The notes under the pieces: model-generated | What the model saw: the letters and a program-made list of their open reading frames with translations, nothing else | What the model was told of the DNA's origin: nothing | Databases searched by the model: none | NCBI GenBank assembly: GCA_029269125.1 | Contig: JARHXX010000006.1 | Span: 104,199-168,198, forward strand | DNA: 64,000 nt | Origin: Kiritimatiellaeota bacterium B1221 | GTDB lineage: Bacteria > Verrucomicrobiota > Kiritimatiellia > SS1-B-03-39 > UBA6053 | Direction of reading: 5' to 3' | Position numbers and translations under genes: made by a program | Part shown: positions 63,979 to 64,000 of the stretch, one piece after another | Position numbering within the stretch: the first letter of the stretch is position 1 | How the letters are laid out: every line of letters starts with the position of its first letter

Positions 63979-64000
63979 AGTCTCTTCAACTCCCAGCCTG

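Noticed and set aside
63000..64000. tmRNA gene next to smpB
   Set aside because: No alanyl-tRNA-like ends or tag-peptide frame was found in the remaining sequence.

Overview
The window looks like a chromosome segment from a Verrucomicrobiota bacterium, possibly of the Opitutae/Puniceicoccales kind. This is an inference from gene content, not from a phylogeny. It rests on PEP-CTERM exported proteins, a prepilin-type protein, several membrane-anchored squalene-cyclase-fold proteins, a b558-type succinate dehydrogenase, a menaquinone gene cluster, many large glycoside hydrolases with a LacI regulator but no SusC/SusD pair, and degenerate intergenic repeats of a kind familiar from this superphylum. 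No rRNA, tRNA, CRISPR array, transposase or phage gene was recognised.

Layout. 0-2 kb: two family 2 glycosyltransferases. 2-7.4 kb (minus): a menaquinone operon (GIY-YIG protein, menD, menH, a small membrane protein, menB, a TraB-like secreted protein) with overlapping starts and stops. 7.5-9.1 kb: PiT phosphate transporter, then a repeat-rich spacer. 9.8-13.2 kb: secreted coiled-coil protein, rpmE, prfA, prmC. 13.6-18.4 kb: a tamA/tamB-like pair for outer-membrane assembly. 18.5-25.5 kb: a NahK-like kinase, peroxiredoxin, DUF898-like and GNAT proteins, an (alpha/alpha)6 glycosidase, and an AT-richer patch with a DUF2442 gene, a broken DUF4160 partner and a cluster of small hairpins. 25.6-29.4 kb: ffh-proB-proA. 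30-35.1 kb (minus): a tandem family of squalene-cyclase-repeat proteins in different states of decay. 35.5-39.1 kb: sdhCAB with a clear promoter and terminator. 39.2-59.2 kb: polysaccharide-degradation genes (LacI regulator, heparinase/alginate-lyase-like protein, GH43-like, GH78, GH2, polysaccharide deacetylase, sugar isomerase, epimerase, serine hydrolase), interrupted by a prepilin/PEP-CTERM group and a MATE exporter. 59.4-64 kb: housekeeping genes (Nif3-like, zinc-less Fpg, LOG protein, ECF sigma factor with a small Cys-rich partner, rpoZ, smpB).

The most interesting material is the 30-35 kb paralog array. Three to four membrane-anchored alpha-toroid genes share a conserved upstream element (CCTAAACAT about 52-58 bp before each start). 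One copy has an in-frame stop at a conserved Trp, and another has an ATA where its sister has its ATG. Several other small genes (DUF4160, a small secreted protein at 13.2-13.5 kb, a small membrane protein at 4.1-4.5 kb) carry single-base lesions that can be read directly. These are either real decay or sequencing/assembly errors in homopolymers.
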